A DNA stretch of 64,000 nt, taken from NCBI RefSeq assembly GCF_005862235.1, contig NZ_VCEK01000005.1, forward strand, positions 186,001 through 250,000, written 5' to 3'. How positions within the stretch are numbered: the first letter of the stretch is position 1; each line of letters opens with the position of its first letter. The position numbers and the translations under genes are program-made. The notes beneath the pieces are model-generated. The model was not told where the DNA came from and searched no databases. It saw only the letters and a program-made list of their open reading frames with translations. This DNA is from Saccharomonospora piscinae (lineage in GTDB: Bacteria > Actinomycetota > Actinomycetes > Mycobacteriales > Pseudonocardiaceae). Below are positions 1-8,141 of the stretch, one piece after another.

Positions 1-353
1 GCCGCGGCGGCGGCGAACGCGGGCACGCCCGGCGTGACGTCGTAGGGCACGCCCGCCGCGTCGAGGCGGCGCATCTGCTCGGCTACCGCGCTGTAGACGG
101 CGGGATCACCCGAGCACAGCCGGGCCACGTCGTGCCCGTCGGCGTGTGCCCGCGCCAGCTCGTCGATGATCTCGTCGAGAGTCAGGTCGGCGGTGTCGAT
201 CAGCCGCGCGTCGTCGGGGCAGTGCGCGAGCAGGTCGGTCGGGGTCAGGCTCCCCGGATACAGGCACACTCCGCAGCGCGCGAGCTGCTCGCGCCCTCGC
301 ACGGTGATCAGGTCGGCGGCTCCGGGGCCTGCACCGATGAAATGCACGGTCAT
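1..353 (-). CDS. cobM: precorrin-4 C11-methyltransferase, 3' part beyond window
   Basis: The 117 visible N-terminal residues belong to precorrin-4 C11-methyltransferase, which methylates C-11 of the corrin precursor with S-adenosylmethionine in the aerobic B12 pathway. The protein opens with [20 protein letters not shown], the glycine-rich start of the tetrapyrrole methylase fold, and continues with [19 protein letters not shown] and [12 protein letters not shown]. All are typical of CobM rather than CobI or CobJ. Its ATG at 353 overlaps the cobL stop in an ATGA tetranucleotide, so the two are translationally coupled, with cobL upstream. The remainder lies to the left of position 1. Confidence 0.93.
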   Translation of the reverse strand, partial: MTVHFIGAGPGAADLITVRGREQLARCGVCLYPGSLTPTDLLAHCPDDARLIDTADLTLDEIIDELARAHADGHDVARLCSGDPAVYSAVAEQMRRLDAAGVPYDVTPGVPAFAAAA

Positions 354-1546
354 ACACGCACGCTCCACTGGGTCACGGGGCGCGCGGGTTCCCAGCTCGT
401 GAAGGTCCCGAGTGGGGCCGCGCGCTGAACGGACAACCTGGTCAACTCGCCCCCATAGGCGGTGTGGGCCTCGGCCAGCGCCCGCTCCGCCTCGATGGTC
501 ACGCCGTGGGCGACGATCCTGCCGCCCGGCCCGAGGACGTCGTGGCACGCGGGCAGCAGGCCCGGCTCGCTCACCCCGCCCCCGACGAACACCGCGTCCG
601 GCCGGGGCAGCTCGCCCAGCACGCCCGGGGCGCTGCCGTGTGTGACGCGGACAGCCGCGCCGTGCCGTTCGGCGTTGTGGCGGATGCGCTCGGCCCGGTC
701 GGCGCGCGCCTCGACGGCCACGGCGCGGTTGGCGGGATGCAGCCGCGCCCACTCGACGGCCACGCTGCCGGAGCCGGACCCCACGTCCCACAGCAACTCG
801 CCCGGCCGGGGCGCCAGTGCGGCGAGTGCCGTGGCGCGCACGAGCGACTTGGTGAGCTGGCCGTCGTGGGCGAAGGCGTCGTCCGGCAGGCCGGGTGTCA
901 GCGGCGGGGCTTCGGGCCCCGCGACGGCGACGGCCAGCACGTTGAGTGGTGCGACGGGCTGGTGGGCCCAGTCGCGCGCCAGGCCGTCCAGCCTGCGTTC
1001 GTCGGCCGCGCCCAGGTTCTCCAGCACCGTGAGCCTGCTGTCGCCGAATCCGTGGCGCGCCAGCAGGTCCGCCACCGCACCCGGCGTGTCGCCGTCGGCG
1101 CTGAGCACGAGCACCCGGCCGCCGTCGCCCGCCGCGCGCAGCACGGGTGACACGTCGGTGCCGGTGATCCGCACGACCTCGGCTGTCTCGGCACCGTCGG
1201 CCGGCCAGCCCAGCCGGGCCCGTGCCAGCGCCACGGATGACACCGACGGCACCACCCGCACGGCCTTTGCTCCGAGGCGGCGCACGAGCGTGCCGCCGAT
1301 GCCCGACAGCAGCGGATCACCGCTGGCGAGCACCCCGACCCGGCGCCCGGCGTACTCGCGGAGCAGGCCGTCCAGCGCGGGCAGCAGGGGACTCGGCCAC
1401 GGCACCTGCTCGGCGCCGGTGTCGGGGACGAGGTCGAGCTGGCGCCGCCCGCCCAGCAGCACGTCGCAGCGGGTGAGTTCCGTGCGCGCGGCCGGGGGCA
1501 GTCCCGCCCAGCCGTCCGCCGGAATCCCCACTACGACAATCGTCAC
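350..1546 (-). CDS. cobL: precorrin-6Y C5,15-methyltransferase (decarboxylating), CbiE-CbiT fusion
   Basis: A 398-residue bifunctional enzyme of aerobic cobalamin synthesis that methylates C-5 and C-15 and decarboxylates the C-12 acetate. The N-terminal half (about residues 1-200) is the CbiE-type tetrapyrrole methylase fold, with [13 protein letters not shown]. The C-terminal half (about 210-398) is the CbiT-type Rossmann methyltransferase, with the SAM loop [19 protein letters not shown] and VFVGGG. Length matches the fused actinobacterial form. The GTG start at 1546 lies 8 nt after a TACAGT -10 box, so the mRNA is probably leaderless. It is divergent from the riboswitch-controlled unit at 1728, which means the riboswitch does not cover cobL-cobM. 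Confidence 0.93.
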   Translation of the reverse strand: MTIVVVGIPADGWAGLPPAARTELTRCDVLLGGRRQLDLVPDTGAEQVPWPSPLLPALDGLLREYAGRRVGVLASGDPLLSGIGGTLVRRLGAKAVRVVPSVSSVALARARLGWPADGAETAEVVRITGTDVSPVLRAAGDGGRVLVLSADGDTPGAVADLLARHGFGDSRLTVLENLGAADERRLDGLARDWAHQPVAPLNVLAVAVAGPEAPPLTPGLPDDAFAHDGQLTKSLVRATALAALAPRPGELLWDVGSGSGSVAVEWARLHPANRAVAVEARADRAERIRHNAERHGAAVRVTHGSAPGVLGELPRPDAVFVGGGVSEPGLLPACHDVLGPGGRIVAHGVTIEAERALAEAHTAYGGELTRLSVQRAAPLGTFTSWEPARPVTQWSVRV

Positions 1547-1554
1547 GATCGGCC

Positions 1555-1560
1555 ACTGTA
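1555..1560 (-). promoter_or_regulatory. -10 box of a leaderless cobL promoter
   Basis: TACAGT read on the minus strand fits the actinobacterial TANNNT consensus and ends 8 nt before the cobL GTG. That spacing puts the transcript start at or next to the start codon. No Shine-Dalgarno sequence precedes the GTG. No clear -35 hexamer was recognised. Confidence 0.5.
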
Positions 1561-1567
1561 GTTCAGG

Positions 1568-1700
1568 TGTGTGCGATGATCGGTGCGCGGTCGTCGTGGA
1601 ACCCGGTGTGAATCCGGGACGGTCCCGCCACTGTGACCGGCCTCGCGCCGGGAGTCAGAGCTTCGGCGTCCGCCTTGGAACTGCTGGTGACGTGGGCGAG
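1568..1700 (+). promoter_or_regulatory. cobalamin (B12) riboswitch
   Basis: The stretch contains the hallmark of the adenosylcobalamin riboswitch: GGAACCCGGTGTGAATCCGG at 1599-1618, followed by GGACGGTCCCGCCACTGTGA at about 1617-1636, then the purine-rich GGGAGTCAGAGCTTCGGC at about 1650-1667. It lies 30-160 nt upstream of the chelatase start at 1728. By family knowledge, B12 binding would shut off the downstream biosynthesis operon. The outer boundaries are estimated, because the terminal P1 helix was not traced precisely. Confidence 0.93.
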
Positions 1701-1727
1701 GACACCCACGCTGGCGTTGGGAGAGCT

Positions 1728-3770
1728 GTGCGGCCGTATCCCTTCACCGCCGTGGTCGGCATGGCCGATCTGCGGCTGGCTCTGGTGCTGTCCGCCGTGG
1801 CGCCCGCCGTGGGCGGCGTGCTCGTGCGGGGCGAGAAAGGCACCGCGAAATCGACGATGGTGCGCGCGCTCGCCGGGTTGCTGCCCGACGTGACCGTGGT
1901 GCGCGACTGCCGGTTCTCGTGTGATCCGGCGGAGCCCGACGCGGAGTGCCCGGACGGGCCTCACCCGGACGGCGCAACCGGGAGGACCCGGCCCGCGCGG
2001 CTGGTGGAGCTGCCGATCGGCGCGGCCGAGGACCGCGTCGTGGGATCGCTGGATCTGGAACGCGCGTTGCGGGACGGCGTGACCGACTTCCAGCCGGGAC
2101 TGCTCGCCGCCGCGCATCGCGGACTGCTCTATGTGGACGAAGTCAACCTGCTGCCCGACCACCTGGTCGACACGCTGCTCGACGCCGCCGCGATGGGGCG
2201 CGTCACGGTGGAGCGCGAGGGTGTGTCGGTGACCCACCGGTCGCGGTTCGTCCTGATCGGCACCATGAACCCGGAGGAGGGCGAGCTGCGACCGCAGCTG
2301 CTCGACCGGTTCGGGCTCACCGTGGACGTCGCCGCCAGCCGCGAGCCCGCCGAGCGTGCCGAGGTGGTGCGCCGCAGGCTCGCCTACGAGGCCGACCCCG
2401 ACGGCTTCGCCGCCCGCTACACCGGCAGCGAGGCCGCGCTGGCCGCCGAGATCGCGGCCGCCCGTGCCCTGCTGCCGTCGGTGGAGCTGACCGACGACGT
2501 GCTGGTGCGCGTCGCGGAGGTGTGCGCGGCGTTCGAGGTGGACGGCATGCGGGCCGACATCGTCACCGCCCGCACCGCCGCCGCCCACGCCGCGTGGTGC
2601 GGGCGCACGCACGTGACCACGGAGGACATCCGCGTCGCGTCGCGCCTGGCCTTGCCGCACCGGCGCAGGCGCAACCCGTTCGACGCGCCCGGGCTCGACG
2701 AGGACACCCTCGACGACGCCCTCGGTGCCGACCCCGAACCGGACCCCGACCCCGACCCGCCCGGTGGCGGCCAGGACGACTCCGGGCCGGGGGAGCCGGG
2801 TTCCGACACCGGGAACTCCGGTGACGCCGGTGATGCCGGTGACTCTGGTGACGCTGCCGGACCTCCGCCGCCCGACGACGGTGAGGCCGGGGGCGGTGGC
2901 GAACAGCGCGTCGGGTCCGGCTCGCCGTATCGGTCGAAACTGTTCACCGTGGACGGCACCGGAACCGGAGCCCACGGCCGTCGCTCCCGCGCCACCACCG
3001 ACGACGGCCGCGTCGTGGGTGTGTGGCCCGGACAGGTGCGGCCCCGCGGTGCGCGCCCGCACCTGGTGGCCACCGTCGCCGCCGCCGCGCCGCACCAGCG
3101 GGCCCGCGAGCACACCGGACCGGGGCCCGCGCTGCGGGCGCAGGACCTGCGCTGGGCGCGCTGCGAGGGCAAGGAGGGCAACCTCGTGCTGTTCTGCGTC
3201 GACGCCTCCGGTTCGATGGGCGCGAGGTCGCGGATGCGCGAGGTGAAGTCCGCCGTGCTGTCGCTGCTGCTCGACGCCTACCAGCGGCGCGACAAGGTGG
3301 GACTGGTGACCTTCCGCGACCGGGGCGCGCGGCCCGCCGAGCTGGTGCTGCCGCCGACCGCCAGCGTGGAGGCCGCCGCGGCGCGGCTGGAGGACGTGCC
3401 CACCGGAGGCCGCACCCCGCTGGCCGAGGGGCTGCTGCGGTCGGCCGAGGTGCTGCGGGTGGAGGCGTTGCGTGATCCGCGCCGCCGTCCGTTGCTGGTC
3501 GTGGTCACCGACGGGCGAGCCACCAGTGGCCCCGACGCGGTGGCGCGCTCCCAGCAGGCTGCGGCGCTGCTGGCCGAGTCGGGCGTGGCGAGCGTGGTCG
3601 TGGACTGCGAGAGCGGGCGGATGCGGCTCGGCCTGGCCGCCCGGCTGGCGGACCATCTCGGCGCGGAACACGTGCCGCTGGGCGACGTCCGCGCCGACGC
3701 ACTGGCGGGCGAGGTGCGGCAGCGGACCGAGCGGACCGAGCGGACTGAGCGATACAGGAGGGCTTCGTGA
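1728..3770 (+). CDS. cobaltochelatase-type ChlI-ChlD fusion (AAA+ ATPase plus VWA domain)
   Basis: A 680-residue chelatase subunit that probably powers cobalt insertion into the corrin ring, given that it heads a B12-riboswitch operon. The AAA+ half has Walker A GEKGTAKST at residue 35 and Walker B LLYVDEVNLL around 137. A low-complexity linker rich in Asp, Pro and Gly spans about residues 325-400. The von Willebrand A half carries the MIDAS motif DASGS at 492-496. The GTG at 1728 (MRPYPFTAVVGM...) was chosen because GGGAG lies just upstream and the family starts at this YPFTAVVG region. The C-terminus ends in a 9-bp microrepeat (RTERTERTER). Its stop TGA overlaps the GTG of the next mini-gene. 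A magnesium chelatase role is possible on domain grounds but less likely here. Confidence 0.88.
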   Translation: MRPYPFTAVVGMADLRLALVLSAVAPAVGGVLVRGEKGTAKSTMVRALAGLLPDVTVVRDCRFSCDPAEPDAECPDGPHPDGATGRTRPARLVELPIGAAEDRVVGSLDLERALRDGVTDFQPGLLAAAHRGLLYVDEVNLLPDHLVDTLLDAAAMGRVTVEREGVSVTHRSRFVLIGTMNPEEGELRPQLLDRFGLTVDVAASREPAERAEVVRRRLAYEADPDGFAARYTGSEAALAAEIAAARALLPSVELTDDVLVRVAEVCAAFEVDGMRADIVTARTAAAHAAWCGRTHVTTEDIRVASRLALPHRRRRNPFDAPGLDEDTLDDALGADPEPDPDPDPPGGGQDDSGPGEPGSDTGNSGDAGDAGDSGDAAGPPPPDDGEAGGGGEQRVGSGSPYRSKLFTVDGTGTGAHGRRSRATTDDGRVVGVWPGQVRPRGARPHLVATVAAAAPHQRAREHTGPGPALRAQDLRWARCEGKEGNLVLFCVDASGSMGARSRMREVKSAVLSLLLDAYQRRDKVGLVTFRDRGARPAELVLPPTASVEAAAARLEDVPTGGRTPLAEGLLRSAEVLRVEALRDPRRRPLLVVVTDGRATSGPDAVARSQQAAALLAESGVASVVVDCESGRMRLGLAARLADHLGAEHVPLGDVRADALAGEVRQRTERTERTERYRRAS

Positions 3771-3895
3771 CGAGGATGGTGTGGTCGTCGGGAAGCCCGA
3801 CCGGGTGCGGGTGTCCCGCAAGTGACAGGAGGGCTTCGTGACGAGGATGGTGTGGTCGTCGGGAAGCCCGACCGGGTGCGGGTGTCCCGCAAGTG
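3754..3895 (+). repeat. perfect 71-bp tandem duplication
   Basis: Two identical 71-bp copies, 3754-3824 and 3825-3895, followed by a degenerate third start (ACAGAAAGGCTTCCTGA). Each copy carries an AGGAGGGCTTC ribosome-binding region, a GTG start and nearly a complete 24-codon frame. The period of 71 equals 75 nt of frame minus a 4-nt GTGA overlap, so the unit duplicated is one coupled mini-gene. Confidence 0.95.
3767..3841 (+). CDS. 24-residue mini-protein with CGC motif, copy 1
   Basis: This frame begins at GTG 3767 inside the chelatase stop (GTGA overlap), with AGGAGG just upstream. It encodes 24 residues: VTRMVWSSGSPTGCGC followed by PASDRRAS. The two closely spaced cysteines could bind metal, but that is inference only. 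Its stop overlaps the GTG of the identical second copy. An internal ATG-GTG (MVWSS) is an alternative start. I do not recognise a family. The case for translation rests on the RBS, coupled overlaps on both sides and perfect duplication without loss of frame. Confidence 0.5.
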   Translation: MTRMVWSSGSPTGCGCPASDRRAS

Positions 3896-3912
3896 ACAGA
3901 AAGGCTTCCTGA
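3838..3912 (+). CDS. 24-residue mini-protein with CGC motif, copy 2
   Basis: The second copy of the mini-gene starts at GTG 3838 in a GTGA overlap with copy 1 and ends at TGA 3910-3912, where TGATG overlaps the cobO ATG. It differs from copy 1 only near the C-terminus (SDRKAS instead of SDRRAS). The chain of overlaps from chelatase to copy 1 to copy 2 to cobO implies that ribosomes pass through all four frames. Function unknown. It may be a coupling leader or a small cobalt-handling peptide. Confidence 0.5.
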   Translation: MTRMVWSSGSPTGCGCPASDRKAS

Positions 3913-4514
3913 TGCCGCAGGGCAAACCGGAGTACGTGCCCGACGACGGGCTCACGACCCGCCAGCGCCGCAACCGGCCGATCCTCGCCGTCCACACGGG
4001 AGAGATGAAGGGCAAGTCCACGGCCGCGTTCGGCATGGCGTTGCGGGCGTGGAACCAGGGCTGGAACATCGGCGTGTTCCAGTTCGTGAAGTCCGCGAAG
4101 TGGCGCGTGGGCGAGGAGGCCGCGTTCCGCGCGCTCGACGCGAGCGGCGAGGGCGGCCGGGTCGAGTGGCACAAGATGGGCGAGGGCTGGAGCTGGGCCC
4201 GCAAGAAGGGTTCCGAGGACGACCACGCCGCCGACGCCCGCGAGGGCTGGGCGGAGATCAAGCGCAGGCTCGCCGACGAGCGCCACGACTTCTACGTGCT
4301 CGACGAGTTCACCTACCCGCTGCACTGGGGCTGGATCGACACCGACGACGTCGTGGACACGCTGCTCGCCCGGCAGGGCAGGCAGCACGTCGTGATCACC
4401 GGCAGGCGGGCGCCGCAGCGGTTGCTCGACGCCGCCGACCTGGTGGCCGAGATGACCAAGGTGAGGCACCCGATGGACGCGGGACAGAAGGGTCAGCGGG
4501 GCATCGAATGGTAG
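3912..4514 (+). CDS. cobO: cob(I)yrinic acid a,c-diamide adenosyltransferase
   Basis: A 200-residue CobO/BtuR-type enzyme that transfers the 5'-deoxyadenosyl group of ATP to cob(I)yrinic acid a,c-diamide. The P-loop variant HTGEMKGKSTAAFG (about residues 28-41) and FVKSAKWRVGEE, YVLDEFTYPL and VVITGRRAP are family signatures. Length is standard. The start ATG sits in TGATG with the mini-gene stop, and the 3' end overlaps cobB by 7 nt. It belongs to the riboswitch-controlled unit. Confidence 0.95.
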   Translation: MPQGKPEYVPDDGLTTRQRRNRPILAVHTGEMKGKSTAAFGMALRAWNQGWNIGVFQFVKSAKWRVGEEAAFRALDASGEGGRVEWHKMGEGWSWARKKGSEDDHAADAREGWAEIKRRLADERHDFYVLDEFTYPLHWGWIDTDDVVDTLLARQGRQHVVITGRRAPQRLLDAADLVAEMTKVRHPMDAGQKGQRGIEW

Positions 4515-5851
4515 CCAGGATCGTGGTCGCCGCGCCCGCATCGGGCCACGGCAAGACCACGGTGACCACCGGGCTGCTGGCGGCGTTGCGGGAGCGCGGG
4601 GTCGCGGTGACCGGGCACAAGGTGGGGCCGGATTTCATCGATCCGAGTTATCACGCCGTGGCGACGGGCACGCCGCCGCGCAACCTCGACCCGTTCCTCC
4701 AGGGTGAGCACCGGTTGGTGCCGCTGTTGCGGCACGGTGCGCGCGGAGCAGACCTCGCCGTGATCGAGGGCGTGATGGGGATGTTCGACGGCGCGCTCGG
4801 CACCGAGGGCTATGCCTCCACCGCGCACGTGGCCAAGCTGGTGTCCGCGCCGGTGGTGCTGGTGGTGGACGCGAGCGCGGCCAGCCGCAGTGTGGCGGCG
4901 CTGGTGCTGGGCTTCGCGCGCTACGACCCGGACGTCGAGCTGGCCGGGGTGATCCTCAACAAGCTCGGTTCGCAGCGGCACGAGGACGAGATCCGCGCCG
5001 CACTGCGCCCGACCGGCATTCCCGTGCTGGGGGCGTTGCGGCGCAGCGAGGACGTCCACGCGCCGGGGCGGCACCTCGGGCTCGTGCCCGCCGGGGAGCG
5101 GGAGGGCGAGGCGCGGCGACTGTCACCTCGGCTGGCCGAGTGGGTGCGCGGTGGCGTGGACCTCGACGCCGTGGTGCGGGTGGCGCGGTCGGCCGCGCCG
5201 CTGGGCGGGCCGCTGTGGAATCCCGCCGACGAGGTGGGTGCGGTCGCGTCCGGGCCGCGCCCGGTGGTGGCCGCCGCCGCGGGGGAGGCGTTCACCTTCC
5301 GCTACACGGAGACGGCGGAATTGCTGAGCGCTGCGGGTGTCGACGTGGTGGAGCTGGACCCGATCCGCGACAGCGCGCTGCCCGAGGGCTGTGCCGGGCT
5401 CTACTTCGGGGGCGGGTTTCCCGAGATGCACGTGGCCGATCTCTCCGGCAACACCGCGTTGCGTTCGGCGGTGGGAGCCGCGATCGCGCGGGGGATGCCG
5501 GTGGTGGCCGAGTGTGCCGGGCTGCTGTACCTGTGCCGGGAGTTGGACGGCCTGCCGATGGTGGGGGCGCTGGACGCGACCGCGCGCATGACCCGGGGCG
5601 GGGCGCTGGGCTACCGGCGTGCCACCGCCCCGGCGGACTCGGTGCTGGCCGCACGCGGCGTGGCCGTGACGGGGCACGAGTTCCACCGCACCGTCGTGGA
5701 ACCCGCGCACGGCGAGACGGCCGCGTGGGAGTGGGACGACCGGGCCGACGGGTTCGCCACGCCCACCCTGCACGCCTCCTACCTGCACGTCCACTGGGCG
5801 GGGCACCCGGAGCTGGCAAGGCGCTTCGCCACGGCGGTCCACAGTGGATGA
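4508..5851 (+). CDS. cobB: cobyrinic/hydrogenobyrinic acid a,c-diamide synthase
   Basis: A 447-residue glutamine amidotransferase that amidates the a and c side chains of the corrin ring using ATP and glutamine. The N-terminal P-loop is APASGHGKTTVTTGLL (residues 9-24), followed by KVGPDFIDPSYH and EGVMGMFDG. The C-terminal class I amidotransferase domain has LYFGGGFPEMH and the nucleophile Cys336 in VVAECAGLLYL, with a late histidine-rich ASYLHVHWAGHP. ATG 4508 is favoured because it overlaps cobO by 7 nt and gives the standard length. The cobC-like gene follows with an 8-nt overlap. Confidence 0.95.
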   Translation: MVARIVVAAPASGHGKTTVTTGLLAALRERGVAVTGHKVGPDFIDPSYHAVATGTPPRNLDPFLQGEHRLVPLLRHGARGADLAVIEGVMGMFDGALGTEGYASTAHVAKLVSAPVVLVVDASAASRSVAALVLGFARYDPDVELAGVILNKLGSQRHEDEIRAALRPTGIPVLGALRRSEDVHAPGRHLGLVPAGEREGEARRLSPRLAEWVRGGVDLDAVVRVARSAAPLGGPLWNPADEVGAVASGPRPVVAAAAGEAFTFRYTETAELLSAAGVDVVELDPIRDSALPEGCAGLYFGGGFPEMHVADLSGNTALRSAVGAAIARGMPVVAECAGLLYLCRELDGLPMVGALDATARMTRGGALGYRRATAPADSVLAARGVAVTGHEFHRTVVEPAHGETAAWEWDDRADGFATPTLHASYLHVHWAGHPELARRFATAVHSG

Positions 5852-6878
5852 GCACGGATTCGACCTGCATCATCACGGTGACCGCGAGGTCGGCGACGGC
5901 CTGGTGGATCTCGCGGTGAACGTGCGGCTGCCCCGGCCGCCCGAGTGGCTGCGCCGCGAGCTGGCGGACTGCCTGGCCGACCTCGCCGCCTACCCGGACC
6001 CGGGGGCCGCCACCGAGGCCGTGGCCGCGCGGCACGGACGCGAGGCGGCCGACGTGCTGCCCACGGCGGGTGCCGCCGAGGCGTTCACGCTGCTGGCCAC
6101 GGCGCTCACCCCGCGCGAGGCGGTGGTGGTGCATCCGCAGTTCACCGAGCCCGAAGCCGCGTTGCGGGCGGCGGGGCACCCGGTGCGCCGGGTGGTGCTG
6201 GACGCCGACGACGGTTTCGTGCTGCACCCGGACGCCGTGCCGGACACCGCCGACCTGGTGTTCGTCGGCAATCCCACCAACCCCACGTCGGTGCTGCACC
6301 CGGCGGGCACGCTGCGTGCGCTGGCGCGGCCGGGACGGCTGCTTGTGGTGGACGAGGCGTTCCTCGACGCGGTCCCCGGCGAGCCGGAGAGCCTGGCGGG
6401 GCGGCGCCTGCCGGGCGTGGTGGTGTTGCGCAGCCTGACGAAGACATGGGGAATCGCGGGCCTGCGCGCGGGATACGTCCTGGCCGAGCCGGACGTGATC
6501 GACACGCTGCGGGCGGTGCAACCGCCGTGGTCGGTCTCCACGCCGTCGGCCGTGGCGCTGGCGGCATGCAGCCGCGCCGACGCCGTGGCCGAGGCCGAGG
6601 CGCTGGCCGAGGACGCGCAACGGGACCTCGGTGCGCTGGTGGCCGGGTTGGGCGAGCTGGGCGGGTGCGGTGTCGAGGTGCCCGGTACCCCGCGTGGCCC
6701 GTTCGTGCTGATCCGCGTGCCGGACGGCGCCCGCGTCCGGCTGCGGTTGCGAGACGAGGGCTACGCCGTGCGCCGGGCCGACACCTTCCCCGGACTGGGC
6801 CCGGACTGGCTGCGCCTGGCCGTGCGAACGGATATGGCCCCGTTCCTGAAAACCCTGCGCGCGGTGCTGGAGGACTGA
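5844..6878 (+). CDS. cobC: CobC-like PLP-dependent aminotransferase / threonine-phosphate decarboxylase family
   Basis: A 344-residue fold-type I PLP enzyme of the HisC/CobC family (Rv2231c-like). In B12 synthesis this family is associated with making the (R)-1-amino-2-propanol phosphate linker from threonine phosphate. The PLP lysine is K200 in LRSLTKTWGIAGLRAGY. Other family marks are GAAEAF, VFVGNPTNPT and the final WLRLAVR. The GTG at 5844 overlaps cobB by 8 nt. It is the last gene of the riboswitch unit and ends convergent to the MgtE-like gene. Whether it is the decarboxylase or only a histidinol-phosphate-type aminotransferase cannot be settled from sequence. Confidence 0.85.
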   Translation: MDEHGFDLHHHGDREVGDGLVDLAVNVRLPRPPEWLRRELADCLADLAAYPDPGAATEAVAARHGREAADVLPTAGAAEAFTLLATALTPREAVVVHPQFTEPEAALRAAGHPVRRVVLDADDGFVLHPDAVPDTADLVFVGNPTNPTSVLHPAGTLRALARPGRLLVVDEAFLDAVPGEPESLAGRRLPGVVVLRSLTKTWGIAGLRAGYVLAEPDVIDTLRAVQPPWSVSTPSAVALAACSRADAVAEAEALAEDAQRDLGALVAGLGELGGCGVEVPGTPRGPFVLIRVPDGARVRLRLRDEGYAVRRADTFPGLGPDWLRLAVRTDMAPFLKTLRAVLED

Positions 6879-6894
6879 AGGCTCGCCACCGCAG

Positions 6895-7902
6895 TCAGGT
6901 CACGACCGCCGTGGCGGCGGCCAGGTACACCAGGATCGACAGCAGGTCCTGCACCACGGTGGCCAGCGGGCCCGAGCCGTAGACCGGGTCAACGCCGAGC
7001 CGGGACAGCAGCCACGGCAGGATCATCGCGACCACGGTCGCGATCGAACACGCGGCCACCAGCGCGATGCCCACCGCGACGGCCACCTGCCCGTCTCCCC
7101 AGAGCCAGAGCGTGAGCGCCGCCGCGGCGGCGGCCAGGCAGACACCGATCAGTAGCCCGGTGACCGACTCCCGCACCGCGACCCGGCGCACCGGCACCCC
7201 GACGGACAGGCCCCGCACGACCAGGGTCTCGGTCTGCGTGCCGACCGCGTCGGCGAGGTAGACCACGGCGGGCACGAAGAACGCCAGCAGCACCTGCCGT
7301 TCGAGAACGTCCTCGAACGCGCCGACCACCCCGGCCGCGAGCATCGCGCCGAGCAACCCGACCACCAGCCACGGCAACCGGTGCCACAGCCGCCGACGGA
7401 CCCGCTCGCCGCTGGCCGCCCGCGCGGCCGAGGCGGTGCCGAGGAAACCACCGAGCCGCGCGAGGTCCTCGTCGTGCTCGGCGAGCAGCACGGCCATCAG
7501 CCGATCGGGGGGAACGAGACCGCGAAAGACGCCGTCGTCGTCGACCACGGCGAGCCCGGGTTCGGCCCGGTGCACCGCCCTCCACGCGGCCGTCTCCTGT
7601 GTGGTCCGGGGAGTGACCACGGGCGGATCGGCGTCCATCACCGCGGCCACCGCTGTCCCCGGTGTGGCGCCCAGCAGTCGTTCGATCGAGGCCAGCCCGA
7701 CCAGCCGCTCGTCGCGGCACACCGCCACGACGGCCGCACTGTCGAAGCGGTGCCCGCGCAGGTTCGACAGCACGGTGTCGACCGGCTCGTCCGGCCGGGC
7801 GGTGGGCACGGCGAGCGTGGCGTGCGCGGCGGCGGTCCCGACGAACTCTCCCGCGCTGATGCGCTCAGTCCCGGACTCGGCGGGACCAGGCTTGGCACTC
7901 AT
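6895..7902 (-). CDS. MgtE-like divalent cation transporter with CBS pair, lacking the N-terminal MgtE domain
   Basis: A 335-residue membrane protein. Residues about 25-150 form two CBS-like repeats (DTVLSNLRGHRFDSAAVVAV and AVVDDDGVFRGLVPPDRL). After a short linker about five hydrophobic helices follow (about 175-335), including LPWLVVGLLGAMLAAGVVGA and the MgtE-type GSGPLATVVQDLLSILVY near the C-terminus. Classical MgtE has an extra helical N domain and is about 450 residues, so this is a short form. Magnesium or another divalent ion is the likely substrate. Its position inside a cobalamin cluster makes cobalt a possibility. It converges on the cobC-like gene with a 16-nt gap. Confidence 0.75.
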   Translation of the reverse strand: MSAKPGPAESGTERISAGEFVGTAAAHATLAVPTARPDEPVDTVLSNLRGHRFDSAAVVAVCRDERLVGLASIERLLGATPGTAVAAVMDADPPVVTPRTTQETAAWRAVHRAEPGLAVVDDDGVFRGLVPPDRLMAVLLAEHDEDLARLGGFLGTASAARAASGERVRRRLWHRLPWLVVGLLGAMLAAGVVGAFEDVLERQVLLAFFVPAVVYLADAVGTQTETLVVRGLSVGVPVRRVAVRESVTGLLIGVCLAAAAAALTLWLWGDGQVAVAVGIALVAACSIATVVAMILPWLLSRLGVDPVYGSGPLATVVQDLLSILVYLAAATAVVT

Positions 7903-8141
7903 GCCGCCGTTCTACGGCAGCGATCGTGATCCCGCGAGTCGCGACGGTGCGATCGGAAACAGCTCGTCTCTGGTCATTGCTCGTTTCACGATCTTTTCTA
8001 CAGAGGGTGCTGCGACGCAGGCCACGATGCCGTCCACTATGTCGTCAATTGCCCTGAAAAGCCGATTGTGTGTGCTTCTCGCGGTCTGGAAGGGTGGGCG
8101 ATCGATTAGCGGGGGTAACTATCGCTGGGGAGAGTGCGCGC

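Noticed and set aside
1563-4541. Long minus-strand open frame of 992 codons opposite the chelatase and cobO
   Set aside because: It is the antisense shadow of well-supported genes, rich in Arg/Gly/His/Pro with no domain, and crosses the riboswitch.
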